A DNA stretch of 64,000 bases from JAEUMG01 sp963805405 (GTDB lineage: Bacteria; Pseudomonadota; Alphaproteobacteria; Rhizobiales; Aestuariivirgaceae). A program made the position numbers and the translations under genes. The notes beneath the pieces are model-generated. The model was not told the origin of the DNA. It saw nothing but the letters and a program-made list of their open reading frames with translations, and made no database searches. The stretch is from positions 59,647 through 123,646 of the forward strand of contig CAWDUC010000009.1 of NCBI GenBank assembly GCA_963805405.1, read 5' to 3'. Of this stretch, positions 1 to 9,505 are shown in pieces (the first letter of the stretch is position 1; every line of letters starts with the position of its first letter).

Positions 1-1
1 G

Positions 2-1312
2 ATCGAAGCTGCGGTGCTATGCGTCGGCGGCTGGAACGATGCCTATTCCAACGCCGTGCCCAGATTGATGAGGGGCTTGCGCAGTCCGTGCAAGGCGATC
101 ATTGGACCTTGGGCGCATAAATACCCGCATTTTGCGGTACCCGAGCCGCGCATCGGCTTTCTTCAGGAAGCATTGCGCTGGTGGGACTTCTGGCTCAAGG
201 GCGAGCCGACCGGCGTTTCGCGCGATCCGCCGTTCCGCGTCTATGTGATGAATGCGGAAAAGCCTGTAGGCTTCAAGAGTGTGTGGCCCGGCCGCTGGAT
301 CGCCGATCATCTCTGGATGACCGGCAATACTTCGATCCTGCAATGGCATCTGAATGCCGATGGCATTGGCGGGGCAGCGGGAGCGGAGACAGCGTTGACG
401 GTCTCATCGCCGCAGACGACCGGCCTCGACGGCGGCGAATACTGCATCATCTGGCTCGGCAAGGAGTTTGCGGGCGACCAGAAGCGCGACGATGAGGGTT
501 CGCTCACTTTCGATTCTCCCGCCCTCGTGACTGCGATGGATATTGTCGGGGCACCCCTCGTCGAGCTTGAAATTTCCGTCGACAAGCCGGTGGCACTCGT
601 TGCGGTGCGGCTCAATGATGTGTGGCCGACCGGCGAAGTCTCGCGCGTTACCTACGGCCTCCTCAATCTCACCCATCGCGACAGCCACGAATTCCCGACC
701 GCCCTTGAACCCGGCAAGCGCTACACGGTGAAGGTGAGGCTTGACGACATCGCAATGCGGATCCCCGAGGGGCATCGCCTGCGCGTTTCGATTTCGACGT
801 CGTACTGGCCCTTGATGTGGCCGGCGCCGGAGCCCGTGACCTTGACCGTCTATGCCGGGCGCTCCCGCCTCGATTTGCCGGTGCGCAAGGCGATTGCCGG
901 CGAAACGCCGCCGGAATTCCCGCCCGCGGAGGCAGCAGAGCCCTTGCAGCAGATCGAATTGAGCGCGCCATGGAACAAGCGCGATGTGACGATCAATCCG
1001 GATGGTTCCGCGACGATGGAAATCGTCGATGATTTCGGTCGCTACGAGATTGCCGCCCACGGCCTCATCCATCATGGCGCTGGCCGCGAGAGCTACGAGA
1101 TCAAGAAGGACGATCCGCTATCCGCGGTGATGAAGACGCATTGGACCGAAGAGCGCGTGCGTGGCGACTGGTCGATCCGCACCGAGACCTATGGCGAATT
1201 GCAGGCCAGTGAGACGCACTGGCTGGTGAAGGGCCGGCTCGAAGCCTATGAGGGCGACAGATTGATCTTCAGCCGCGACTGGAATGAGGAGATCGAGCGC
1301 AAGCTCAACTGA
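2..1312 (+). CDS. CocE/NonD-family alpha/beta hydrolase, 5' partial
   Basis: The reading frame is already open at the window edge, so this is the C-terminal portion (about 436 residues) of a larger protein. The visible part begins with V-G-G-W-N-D and continues through the helical region typical of the Xaa-Pro dipeptidyl-peptidase S15/CocE family, with I-G-P-W-A-H carrying the likely catalytic histidine near residue 37 and a D-P-P-F-R-V-Y-V-M segment. The rest is the jelly-roll C-terminal domain (roughly residues 140-430) of CocE-type esterases and acylases. Family membership is clear, but the substrate cannot be inferred. The nucleophile serine must lie upstream of the window. The stop is followed closely by the DUF502 gene. 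Confidence 0.85.
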   Translation: MEAAVLCVGGWNDAYSNAVPRLMRGLRSPCKAIIGPWAHKYPHFAVPEPRIGFLQEALRWWDFWLKGEPTGVSRDPPFRVYVMNAEKPVGFKSVWPGRWIADHLWMTGNTSILQWHLNADGIGGAAGAETALTVSSPQTTGLDGGEYCIIWLGKEFAGDQKRDDEGSLTFDSPALVTAMDIVGAPLVELEISVDKPVALVAVRLNDVWPTGEVSRVTYGLLNLTHRDSHEFPTALEPGKRYTVKVRLDDIAMRIPEGHRLRVSISTSYWPLMWPAPEPVTLTVYAGRSRLDLPVRKAIAGETPPEFPPAEAAEPLQQIELSAPWNKRDVTINPDGSATMEIVDDFGRYEIAAHGLIHHGAGRESYEIKKDDPLSAVMKTHWTEERVRGDWSIRTETYGELQASETHWLVKGRLEAYEGDRLIFSRDWNEEIERKLN

Positions 1313-1331
1313 TCGCTTCGCGGCCATCGGA

Positions 1332-1937
1332 ATGGAGGGATCGGTGGACGGTAAATGGAAGCTTTTCAAGACGACGATACTTGGCGGCCTGGTGTTTCTG
1401 GTACCCTTCGTCGTGACGATCGTGCTGCTCGCCAAGGCCATCGACGTCGCCCGGAAGGTGACCGAGCCGGTAGCGCATACTTTGCCGATGAACGGGGTGC
1501 TCGCCTTTTTCCTTGTGGACGTCGCGGGTCTCGTACTTCTGCTGCTGCTTTGTTTTGCGGCCGGGATCTTCGCACAAAGATTCCGCGCCGGTCGCGTGGC
1601 GGGCTGGCTCGAGGATCGTCTACTTTCGCAGTTCCCGCCCTATACTTTCGTCAAAGGCATGAGCCAGAGCATTGCCGGTCTCGAGGCGGAAGGCGGTTTG
1701 AGCCCCGTTCTGGTGCCGACCGGCGAGGGCTGGCGTTTTGGCTTTGAAACCGAACGCCTCGGGGATGGTCAGGTCGCCGTGTACCTGCCTGGTGCACCCA
1801 ATCCGTGGAGCGGTTTCGTCGTGGTGGTTGCCGCCGATCGCCTCAAGCCCGTCGACGCGCCGCTTTCCGCTGTGGTCAAGAGCCTGCGCCAAGTCGGCCG
1901 CGGTTCGGGCGAAATCCTGCAGGCAGGCCGCACCTGA
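1332..1937 (+). CDS. DUF502 domain membrane protein
   Basis: A 201-residue protein with two hydrophobic N-terminal segments (about residues 10-32 and 50-75) followed by a soluble C-terminal part. It has the DUF502 signatures L-G-G-L-V-F-L-V-P near the N-terminus and F-P-Y-T-F-V-K-G-M-S-Q and F-V-V-V-V-A-A-D-R-L later. Function is unknown; members are inner-membrane proteins of about 200 residues. ATG 1332 is given as start, but GTG 1344 lies four bases after a GGAGGG at 1334-1339 and is an equally good or better candidate. It starts 19 bases after the hydrolase stop, so the two may be co-transcribed. Confidence 0.8.
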   Translation: MEGSVDGKWKLFKTTILGGLVFLVPFVVTIVLLAKAIDVARKVTEPVAHTLPMNGVLAFFLVDVAGLVLLLLLCFAAGIFAQRFRAGRVAGWLEDRLLSQFPPYTFVKGMSQSIAGLEAEGGLSPVLVPTGEGWRFGFETERLGDGQVAVYLPGAPNPWSGFVVVVAADRLKPVDAPLSAVVKSLRQVGRGSGEILQAGRT

Positions 1938-1995
1938 CAGGAAACTGGCGAGCCTGCTGACGCGTTGTGGTTATACTATCCTGTAACGCGCCAGC

Positions 1996-3006
1996 ATGCT
2001 GACACCACACCCCGAGACCTGGATTTACCCCACCGAACGCGGGCTTTACTGCGAGCCCGGGCAGTTCTTCATCGACCCGCATGCCGTCGTCGACCGCGCC
2101 ATCATCACCCATGGTCATGGCGACCATGCCCGCTCCGGTCATGGTCACGTCCTTGCGAGCGGCGAGACCATCGCCATCATGAAGCAGCGCTACGGCGGCG
2201 AGGAAGCGGCGGGCGCATTCCAGGCCTATGCCGAACCGATGACGGTCAATGGCGTCGGCGTTACGCTGAAACCCGCCGGGCATATACTCGGCTCCTGCCA
2301 GATCGTGCTGGATTGGCAAGGCACGCGCGTCGTGGTCTCCGGCGATTACAAACGCAGCCCCGACCCGACCTGCCGGCCCTTTGAATTGGTATCCTGCGAT
2401 CTCTTCATCACCGAGGCTACTTTTGGCTTGCCCGTTTTCCGCCACGAGCCGGCGGAAAAGGAAGCCAGGCGCCTCATCGCTTCGCTCGACGAGAATCCCG
2501 ATCGCACGCATTTGCTTGGCGTTTATGGGTTGGGCAAGTGCCAGCGCATGATCGTGCTGGCGCGCGAAGCGGGTTATGACCGCCCGATCTATCTACATGG
2601 CGCTCTTGTTGGTTTGTGTGCGCTTTATGAGAACCTCGGAATTGCGCTCGGCGATGTACGACCGGTGGCTGACGCCGAACCGGGCATACTTGCAGGCGAA
2701 CTCGTCATGTGTCCGCCCGCCTCGCTCAATGACCGCTGGTCGCGTCGCATGGCCGATCCCGTGACTTGTTTTGCCAGCGGCTGGATGCGCGTGCGCGGTC
2801 GTGCCCGCCAGCGCGGTGTCGAATTGCCATTGGTCGTCTCGGACCACTGCGACTGGCCGGAACTCTTGACGACGATCGAGGAAACCGGCGCCGGTGAAAT
2901 CTGGGTAACGCATGGCCGCGAAGACGCGCTCGTGCATCAGATCGGCAAGATGGGCCGTCGCGGCCGCGCATTGGCGCTGGTCGGCTTCGAGGATGAGGGT
3001 GATTGA
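1996..3006 (+). CDS. ligase-associated DNA exonuclease (beta-CASP metallo-beta-lactamase fold)
   Basis: A 336-residue metallo-beta-lactamase-fold protein with the zinc motif H-G-H-G-D-H at residues 39-44, a downstream V-V-S-G-D-Y-K motif and a terminal T-H-G-R motif. It matches the family seen beside ATP-dependent DNA ligases in bacterial repair operons and related to mRNA 3'-end processing factors and SNM1-type nucleases. Its TGA overlaps the ATG of the ligase gene by one base, implying translational coupling and a joint role in end processing before sealing. Nuclease activity is inferred from family and context. Confidence 0.9.
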   Translation: MLTPHPETWIYPTERGLYCEPGQFFIDPHAVVDRAIITHGHGDHARSGHGHVLASGETIAIMKQRYGGEEAAGAFQAYAEPMTVNGVGVTLKPAGHILGSCQIVLDWQGTRVVVSGDYKRSPDPTCRPFELVSCDLFITEATFGLPVFRHEPAEKEARRLIASLDENPDRTHLLGVYGLGKCQRMIVLAREAGYDRPIYLHGALVGLCALYENLGIALGDVRPVADAEPGILAGELVMCPPASLNDRWSRRMADPVTCFASGWMRVRGRARQRGVELPLVVSDHCDWPELLTTIEETGAGEIWVTHGREDALVHQIGKMGRRGRALALVGFEDEGD

Positions 3007-4574
3007 TGGAGCGCTTTGCGGAGCTTCTCGATCGTCTCGTCTATACGACGGCCCGCAATGCCAAGATAAAACTGCTGACCGATTACTTCGCGACCACGCC
3101 CGATCCTGATCGCGGCTGGGCGCTCTCGGCCTTGACGGACGGTCTCCCTCTGCGCCTGCCGATTAGGCGCACCTTGCAGACCATCCTCGAACCTTATGTC
3201 GATCCCGAACTTTATCGTCTGTCGCGCGACTATGTCGGCGATACGGCCGAGACCGTATCGCTCTTGTGGCCGGATCATCGCGGTGCCGATCCGCCGCGGT
3301 TGAATGAGGTCGTACAACTCATCAAGGCGTCGTCCTTGCGCGAGTTTCCGCAAGTCCTCGCGGGACTGCTGGACAGGCTCGATGCCAAAGGCCGCTTTGC
3401 ACTTCTGAAATTCCTGAGCGGCGCCTTGCGTGTCGGGGTTTCGGCCAGGCTCGCCAAGACAGGGCTTGCTGGTGCCTTCGGCCGCGATGTCGGCGAGATC
3501 GAAGAGGTCTGGCACGGCATCGAACCGCCTTATGCAGAGCTATTCGGCTGGCTCGATGGTAAGGCTGAGCGCCCCGATCCCGCCAGTAAGGCAAGCTTCA
3601 GGCCGGTGATGCTTGCGCATCCGATCGAGGAAGAGGATTGGCGCGGGCTTGCGCCCCAGGATGTTGTCGCCGAATGGAAATGGGATGGCATTCGCGTGCA
3701 ATTGGCGGCGAAGAACGGCAAGGTTCGCCTGTTCTCGCGGGCGGGCGATGAAATCTCTGCATCATTTCCCGAAATCGGCCAGGCCTTCGCGCATTCCGAC
3801 GGTGTTCTCGATGGCGAGTTGTTGGTCTTGCGCGATGGCGAGGTCGCGCCGTTCAACGATCTGCAGCAGCGGCTCAACCGCAAGTCCGTGACGGGAAAGA
3901 TGCTGCGCGACTATCCCGCACACATTCGCCTCTACGACTTGCTCTTCGATGAAATCGAAGACATCCGTATGCTGGGCTTTACGGAGCGCCGCAAGCGGCT
4001 CGAGCTTTGGTATGAGCGCTTCGTGCCGAGCCTTGCCGATGTGAGTGCGCTGGTCGCGTTCGAGGATTTCGCCACGCTTGATGTCTTGTGGCGTGGCGCG
4101 CGCGCCGAGGGCATCGAAGGATTGATGCTCAAGCGCAAGGACAGCCCTTATCTTGCCGGCAGACCGAAGGGCCATTGGTTCAAATGGAAGAGGGCCGCAC
4201 TCACGCTCGATTGCGTTTTGATGTATGCGCAGCGCGGTTCCGGCAAACGCTCGTCCTACTACTCCGACTATACTTTCGGCGTGTGGGACGCCGACAAGCT
4301 CGTGCCGGTCGGCAAGGCCTATTCAGGCTTCACTGACGAAGAGCTGCTCCGCCTCGATCGCTGGATCAGGAACAATACCGTTGAACGCTTCGGTCCGGTG
4401 CGTGCCGTCACGCCTGGCCTCGTACTGGAAGTGGCATTCGACGCAGTGCATCCCTCCGGCCGGCATAAATCCGGCGTCGCGATGCGTTTTCCCCGCATCC
4501 ACCAAATCCGCTGGGACAAGCCCGTTGCCGAGGCCGACACATTGGAAACGACTAAGAAACTGATCGCGAGCTGA
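3006..4574 (+). CDS. ATP-dependent DNA ligase (LigB/LigC-like, exonuclease-associated)
   Basis: A 522-residue ATP-dependent DNA ligase. Residues 1-200 form an N-terminal DNA-binding-type domain. The adenylylation motif W-K-W-D-G-I-R follows, with Lys225 as the nucleotidyl acceptor. Further motifs are R-A-G-D-E-I, D-G-E-L-L-V, E-G-L-M-L-K-R and a C-terminal OB-fold. Proteins of this type are often annotated as a cisplatin damage response ligase. ATG 3006 was chosen because it overlaps the upstream stop and follows the nuclease reading frame directly; an in-frame TTG lies one codon earlier. The Lhr-type helicase and PdeM-like phosphoesterase often found in the same operon are absent here. Confidence 0.92.
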   Translation: MERFAELLDRLVYTTARNAKIKLLTDYFATTPDPDRGWALSALTDGLPLRLPIRRTLQTILEPYVDPELYRLSRDYVGDTAETVSLLWPDHRGADPPRLNEVVQLIKASSLREFPQVLAGLLDRLDAKGRFALLKFLSGALRVGVSARLAKTGLAGAFGRDVGEIEEVWHGIEPPYAELFGWLDGKAERPDPASKASFRPVMLAHPIEEEDWRGLAPQDVVAEWKWDGIRVQLAAKNGKVRLFSRAGDEISASFPEIGQAFAHSDGVLDGELLVLRDGEVAPFNDLQQRLNRKSVTGKMLRDYPAHIRLYDLLFDEIEDIRMLGFTERRKRLELWYERFVPSLADVSALVAFEDFATLDVLWRGARAEGIEGLMLKRKDSPYLAGRPKGHWFKWKRAALTLDCVLMYAQRGSGKRSSYYSDYTFGVWDADKLVPVGKAYSGFTDEELLRLDRWIRNNTVERFGPVRAVTPGLVLEVAFDAVHPSGRHKSGVAMRFPRIHQIRWDKPVAEADTLETTKKLIAS

Positions 4575-4653
4575 TCGCCGAAACGGTATTGCGTATTGCC
4601 ACAAACCGACCGCAATCGCGCTCAAAATGTCACCGGGACTGAATGGGGGATTT

Positions 4654-5730
4654 ATGAACAATCGGAAATTGCTGCGCGTCGCCGTTCTGTTTGGCGGACG
4701 CTCGGCCGAGCATGATGTCTCGGTTATGTCGGCGACCAACGTAGTTGGTGCCATGACGTCGTCGAAATACGACGTCGTTCCAATCTTCGTCACGCGCGAA
4801 GGGCAGTGGCTGTTGAGCGGTATCAAAAACGGTGCGCTCGCCAAACCGAGCAAGGGCACCGAACTCAGCCTCGTTCCGGGTGGCCGCGGAAAAATCGTGG
4901 CGCTGCCTTCCGATGGTGCACCGCGTGAATATGAAAAGATCGATATCCTGTTTCCGGTGCTGCATGGGATTCACGGCGAAGACGGCGCGGTCCAGGGCCT
5001 AGCCGAAGTCGCGCGCGTGCCGCTGGTCGGCTGTTCCATTCTCGGGTCGGCGGTCGCGCTGGATAAGGACATTGCCAAGCGCCTGCTGAAGGAGGCGGGT
5101 GTGCCGGTGGCGCGCTCCGTCACCATTCGTGCCGAAAGCGCTTCGTCCTTCAAGGACCTTGAGACGGCGCTCGGGCTGCCGCTTTTCATCAAACCCGCGC
5201 GGCAGGGCTCTTCGGTGGGCGTGAGCAAGGTCACAAGCGAAGGTGAGTACAAGGCGGCCCTTGATGAAGGCTTCAAGCACGACAGCAAATTATTGGCCGA
5301 AGAATTCATTCGCGGCCGCGAGATCGAATGCAGCGTGCTGGAGGATCTGAAAGGCGGTTTATTTGTTTCGCGTCCAGGCGAAATCATTCCAGCGGAAGCT
5401 CACGGCTTCTATAGTTATGATGCAAAATACATCGATGCCGATGGTGCGGCATTGAAAGTTCCAGCCGAATTGCCGCCCGCCGTCGAAAAGGCGATCCGCG
5501 ACACGGCTGCCAAGGCATTCCAGGCGGCGGGATGCGACGGCATGGCGCGCGTCGATTTCTTTCTGAAGCCGGATGCGAGCTTTCTCATCAATGAACTCAA
5601 CACCATCCCGGGCTTCACTGATATCAGCATGTACTCCAAGGCAATGGCGGCGAGCGGCGTCGGATACGCCGAACTCATCGACCGCCTTATCGATCATGGT
5701 CTCGCACGAGCTTCCCGTGCGACAGCCTAA
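4654..5730 (+). CDS. ddl: D-alanine--D-alanine ligase
   Basis: A 358-residue ATP-grasp enzyme that joins two D-alanines for peptidoglycan precursors in the cytoplasm. The N-terminal F-G-G-R-S-A-E-H-D-V motif, the P-A-R-Q-G-S-S-V-G-V lid segment and the metal-binding N-E-L-N-T-I-P-G-F motif near the C-terminus are all present. The omega-loop reads Y-S-Y-D-A-K-Y, the D-Ala-D-Ala type rather than the VanA-like histidine type. ATG 4654 is preceded by GGGGGA four bases upstream. The gene stands alone rather than in the mur/ftsQ cluster, so it could be a second ddl copy, which the window cannot decide. Confidence 0.93.
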   Translation: MNNRKLLRVAVLFGGRSAEHDVSVMSATNVVGAMTSSKYDVVPIFVTREGQWLLSGIKNGALAKPSKGTELSLVPGGRGKIVALPSDGAPREYEKIDILFPVLHGIHGEDGAVQGLAEVARVPLVGCSILGSAVALDKDIAKRLLKEAGVPVARSVTIRAESASSFKDLETALGLPLFIKPARQGSSVGVSKVTSEGEYKAALDEGFKHDSKLLAEEFIRGREIECSVLEDLKGGLFVSRPGEIIPAEAHGFYSYDAKYIDADGAALKVPAELPPAVEKAIRDTAAKAFQAAGCDGMARVDFFLKPDASFLINELNTIPGFTDISMYSKAMAASGVGYAELIDRLIDHGLARASRATA

Positions 5731-5921
5731 AGACAATTTTATTCATGTTGCGAACTCTCGGAGATCGGCACCGACCCTAACCATAAATCAGCCTGAAACG
5801 CGCGCAGCGCCGGCCCTTGAGTTAAAGCTACTTTCACATTAGCCGCCTATGCGTGATGACGGCGCCAAACGGCGAATGCGGTGCCCTCATATATAAACTC
5901 ATAGTCAGGGCCGAGGATCCG

Positions 5922-7511
5922 ATGGATCTCAAGACAATGAACAGCCTCGCCGGCATGGGCCGGATGCGGCGTCGTGATTTCATCCAACTCGGCCTCGCGG
6001 CCGGTCTTACTGTTGCACTCGCCGACAGCATGTTTGTCCGCGCGGCGCGCGCTGAAGCCAAGCGCGGCGGCAAGCTCCGGATCGGCATTGGCGCCGGCTC
6101 GACGACCGACAGCCTCGATCCCGCCACCTACGGCAACAGCTTTATGGGCGATGTCGGCGAGGGTTTTATTGGCGCGACCTTGACGCGTATCGACCAGCAG
6201 AACCTCACCCAGCCGCATCTTGCGGAAAGTTTCGAGCCCTCCGACGGCGCGAAGAAATGGGTCTTCAGGCTGCGGAAGGGTCTGACGTTCCACGATGGTC
6301 GCGATCTGACCGCGAAGGATGTCGTCGCAACTTACGATTACCACCGCAGCGAGAAGGCGAAATCCGCCGCGCGCTCTGTCCTTAGCAATGTTGTTTCCGT
6401 GACGGCGGACGATCCGCGGACCGTGGTCTTCACGCTGGCCAGCGGCAATGCCGATTTCCCATTCATCGCCTCCGACTATCATCTCCCGATTTTCCCCGCC
6501 AAGGATGGCGGCGGCATCGAATGGGAGAAGGGCAACATGGCCGGGCCCTTCATCATCGAGGAGTTCAAGCCGGGCGTAAGTCTGCACGCCAAGCGCTTCT
6601 CCAATTACCATGTCACGGGGTTACCTTACTTCGACGAAGTCGAATTGCTGGCGGTCGCCGATGTCGGCGCCCGCACCAATGCCTTTGTCGCCGGCGAGAT
6701 CGACTATATGGACCGCGTCGACCTGCGTACAATCGATATGCTGAAGCAGAATCCAGATATCGAGATCACCAATCTTCCGGCCTTTGCACATTATGTCGCG
6801 CCGATGAACGTCACCGTCGCGCCTTTCGACAACGTCGACGTCAGGACCGCGATCAAATGGGCGATCGATCGCGAGGCGATCGTCAAGCAGGTGTTGAACG
6901 GCTATGGATTGCCGGGCAACGACAATCCCATTGCGCCCTCGATCCAGTTCGCGACCAATCCCCAGGCGGTCTTCAAGTATGATCCCGATAAGGCCAAATT
7001 TCATCTGAAGAAGGCGGGCTTCGAAACAATCAAGATCGATTTCTCGGCCTCCGATGCGGGCTTCCCGGGCGCCGTCGATACGGGCCTGCTGATGCAATCG
7101 CAAGCCAAGGCAGCCGGCATCGACATCAACGTCGTGCGCGAACCGGCCGACGGCTACTGGGACAATGTCTATATGAAGAAGCCGTGGTGCGCCTCCTATT
7201 GGGGCGGCCGGCCGACCATCGATTGGATGCTGGCTACAGCCTATACGTCGGACGCGGTCTTCAACGACACATTCTGGAAGAACGCGAAATTCGACCAGTT
7301 ACTTACTGCGGCCCGCGCCGAGACCGACAACGCCAAGCGCGCCGCGCAATATGCCGAAGCCCAGCAGTTACTCCATGATGACGGCGGCATCGTCGTTCTC
7401 ATGTTCGCCAACTGGGTATCAGCCAACTCCAAGCGCCTCGCGCATGGCCCGCTCAATGTGAACTACGACCATGACGGCTGCTATATCTACGAGCGCTGGT
7501 GGTTCGCCTAA
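5922..7511 (+). CDS. ABC transporter substrate-binding protein, family 5 (Opp/Dpp type), copy 1
   Basis: A 529-residue periplasmic binding protein of the SBP_bac_5 family. The N-terminus carries a twin-arginine signal (R-R-R-D-F at residues 16-20, a hydrophobic stretch, then A-R-A-E cleavage region), so it is probably exported folded by Tat. Family hallmarks include L-A-E-S-F-E-P, F-R-L-R-K-G-L-T-F-H-D-G and the alternating-lobe arrangement. It is the first of three tandem paralogues sharing many identical segments and feeds the permease/ATPase genes downstream. Ligand is unknown; peptides are the family default. ATG 5922 has GAGG five bases upstream. This copy has no frame break. Confidence 0.9.
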   Translation: MDLKTMNSLAGMGRMRRRDFIQLGLAAGLTVALADSMFVRAARAEAKRGGKLRIGIGAGSTTDSLDPATYGNSFMGDVGEGFIGATLTRIDQQNLTQPHLAESFEPSDGAKKWVFRLRKGLTFHDGRDLTAKDVVATYDYHRSEKAKSAARSVLSNVVSVTADDPRTVVFTLASGNADFPFIASDYHLPIFPAKDGGGIEWEKGNMAGPFIIEEFKPGVSLHAKRFSNYHVTGLPYFDEVELLAVADVGARTNAFVAGEIDYMDRVDLRTIDMLKQNPDIEITNLPAFAHYVAPMNVTVAPFDNVDVRTAIKWAIDREAIVKQVLNGYGLPGNDNPIAPSIQFATNPQAVFKYDPDKAKFHLKKAGFETIKIDFSASDAGFPGAVDTGLLMQSQAKAAGIDINVVREPADGYWDNVYMKKPWCASYWGGRPTIDWMLATAYTSDAVFNDTFWKNAKFDQLLTAARAETDNAKRAAQYAEAQQLLHDDGGIVVLMFANWVSANSKRLAHGPLNVNYDHDGCYIYERWWFA

Positions 7512-7671
7512 TCGGTTCGCTAACTCCCTCACCTGTCGCATTTGACGCTCCGGCCGCCGCGTGTAGACTGCCGCGGCCGGCCCATTGTCATATGCCGGTC
7601 AACAACGACCAAGAAAATCAAAGATATATGGCGGGCCGAACAGCCGCCCGGCCAGGAGGGAGTGAACTTCG

Positions 7672-9283
7672 ATGAGAGATTTCGACAGCAAAATCAAACT
7701 CGCCAGCAAGCTTGTTGCGCAAGGCCGGGTATCGCGCCGTGATTTCATGCAACTGGCGGTGGCCGGCGGCCTGACCGTCGCGGCCGCCAACACGATGTTC
7801 GTCCGCGCTGCGCGCGCCGAGCCCAAGAAGGGCGGCACCTTCAAGCTTGGCAACGGCCATGGCGCCACCACCGACACGCTCGACCCGGCGACCTGGACCA
7901 ACGGCTTCCAGTTCGACATGTCGGTTGGCATGTTCGGGGCGCCAGCTCACCCAGATCGACCAGAAGAACCAGCATCGTTCCGCACCTGGCCGAAATCGAT
8001 CGAACCCGCCGACGGCGCGACCAAGTGGGTCTTCAAACTGCGCAAAGGCACCGAGTTTCACAACGGCAAGACCGTGACGGCCGATGACGTCGTCGAGACC
8101 TATAATTATCACCGCGGCGAGAACTCGAAGTCGGCGGTGAAGTCGGTTCTCGACATCGTCTCCGACATCAAGGCCGATGGCGCCGAAACCGTTATCTTCA
8201 CGCTGAAGAGCGGCATCGGCCGACTTCCCCTATGTGACCTCCGACTATCATTTGCCGATTTATCCGGCCAAGGACGGCGGCGGCATCGATTGGGAAAAGG
8301 GCATCAGCGCCGGCCCCTATATGATTGAAAACTACGAGCCGGGCGTCAAGGTGTCGGCCAAGCGCAATCCGAACTATTTCGTGCCCAACTCGGCTTGGTT
8401 CGACGCCATCGAGATGCTCGCCATCATCGACGTGACGGCGCGCACCAACGCGCTGAACTCCGGCGAAATGCACTACATGAACCGCGTCGACCTCAAGACC
8501 ATCGATATGCTCAAGCAGAACCCGAATGTCGAGCATCACCAACCTCATCGGCTTCGGCCACTATGTCGGCGCCGATGGACGTGCGCGCCGCGCCCTTCGA
8601 CAATGTCGATGTGCGGACCGCGCTCAAATGGGCGATCAACCGCAAGGAACTGGTCGACAAGATCCTGCTCGGCTATGGCACGCCCGGCAATGACGACCCG
8701 ATCGCGCCGTCGATCAAATATGCGACCAACCCGGAGCCCGTCTATCAGTATGATCCGGACAAGGCCAAGTTCCACCTCAAGAAGGCCGGCCTGGAAACTC
8801 TGAAGATCGATTTCTCGGCTTCGGACGCGGCTTTCTCCGGCGCCGTCGATGCAGCCCTTCTGATGCAGGCCCAGGCCAAGCCGGCGGGCATCGACATCAA
8901 CGTCCTGCGCGAGCCCGACGACAGCTACTGGGACAATGTCTGGATGAAGAAGCCCTGGTGCATGTCCTATTGGGGCGGCCGTCCGACCTGCGACTGGATG
9001 TTCACCACGGCCTATGCCGGCGGCGCTGCCTGGAACGACACGTTTCTGGAACAATGCCCGCTTCAATGAGCTGTTGAGCGCCGCGCGCGCCGAGACCGAC
9101 GATGTCAAGCGTGCCGCCATGTATGCCGAAATGCAGCAGATCCTGCATGACGACGGTGGCGTCATCGTGCTGATGTTCAACAACTTCGTCTCCGCCAATA
9201 CCAAGGAAGTCGCCCACGGCGACATGAACTCCAATTTCGACGATGATGGCGGCTATATTTTCGAGCGCTGGTGGCAGGTCTGA
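7672..9283 (+). pseudogene. ABC substrate-binding protein, family 5, copy 2 (frame-broken)
   Basis: Paralogue of the flanking copies, with a Tat signal S-R-R-D-F-M at residues 21-26 and the same lobe order. Comparison with the two intact copies places single-base insertions near 7942, 7973, 8001, 8220, 8534, 8567 and 9046. Removing one base at each, a C in every case, gives a continuous protein of about 534 residues ending at the TGA at 9283. The first three shifts fall within 60 bases and jointly restore frame. Either the gene has decayed or the sequence carries systematic insertions (see findings). GGAGGG lies upstream of ATG 7672. Confidence 0.85.
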
Positions 9284-9314
9284 GCTTAACCGACGCGTGC
9301 AATGTTCAGGAACT

Positions 9315-9342
9315 GGGCCCCGTCACGCCATTGACGGGGCCC
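9315..9342 (+). terminator. Rho-independent terminator-like hairpin after binding protein copy 2
   Basis: Perfect 11-bp inverted repeat (arms 9315-9325 and 9332-9342, six-base loop) followed by GTTTCC. It sits 32 bases after the stop codon of binding protein copy 2 and before copy 3. The T-tract is short, so termination may be partial. Confidence 0.65.
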
Positions 9343-9505
9343 GTTTCCCATGTGAATTTTAGTTAATTGGCCGGTCCTCGGCCGATCCGCTAGCAACGAA
9401 CCACAACAAACAAGGGAGGAGACGGCACTGTTTTCGTATTTCCGGAAGCCGGCATCCGGCGTCCGGGAGGATGGCGACGGCCCGTTCCGCCAAGAGGAGT
9501 ATCCG

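Noticed and set aside
404..1075. 223-codon minus-strand frame inside the CocE-type hydrolase gene
   Set aside because: Shadow of the plus-strand gene, rich in R/G/A/H with no domain.
4654..5730. Van-type D-Ala-D-Lac ligase
   Set aside because: The omega-loop has Y-D-A-K-Y, the D-Ala-D-Ala type, and no vanH/vanX genes are nearby.
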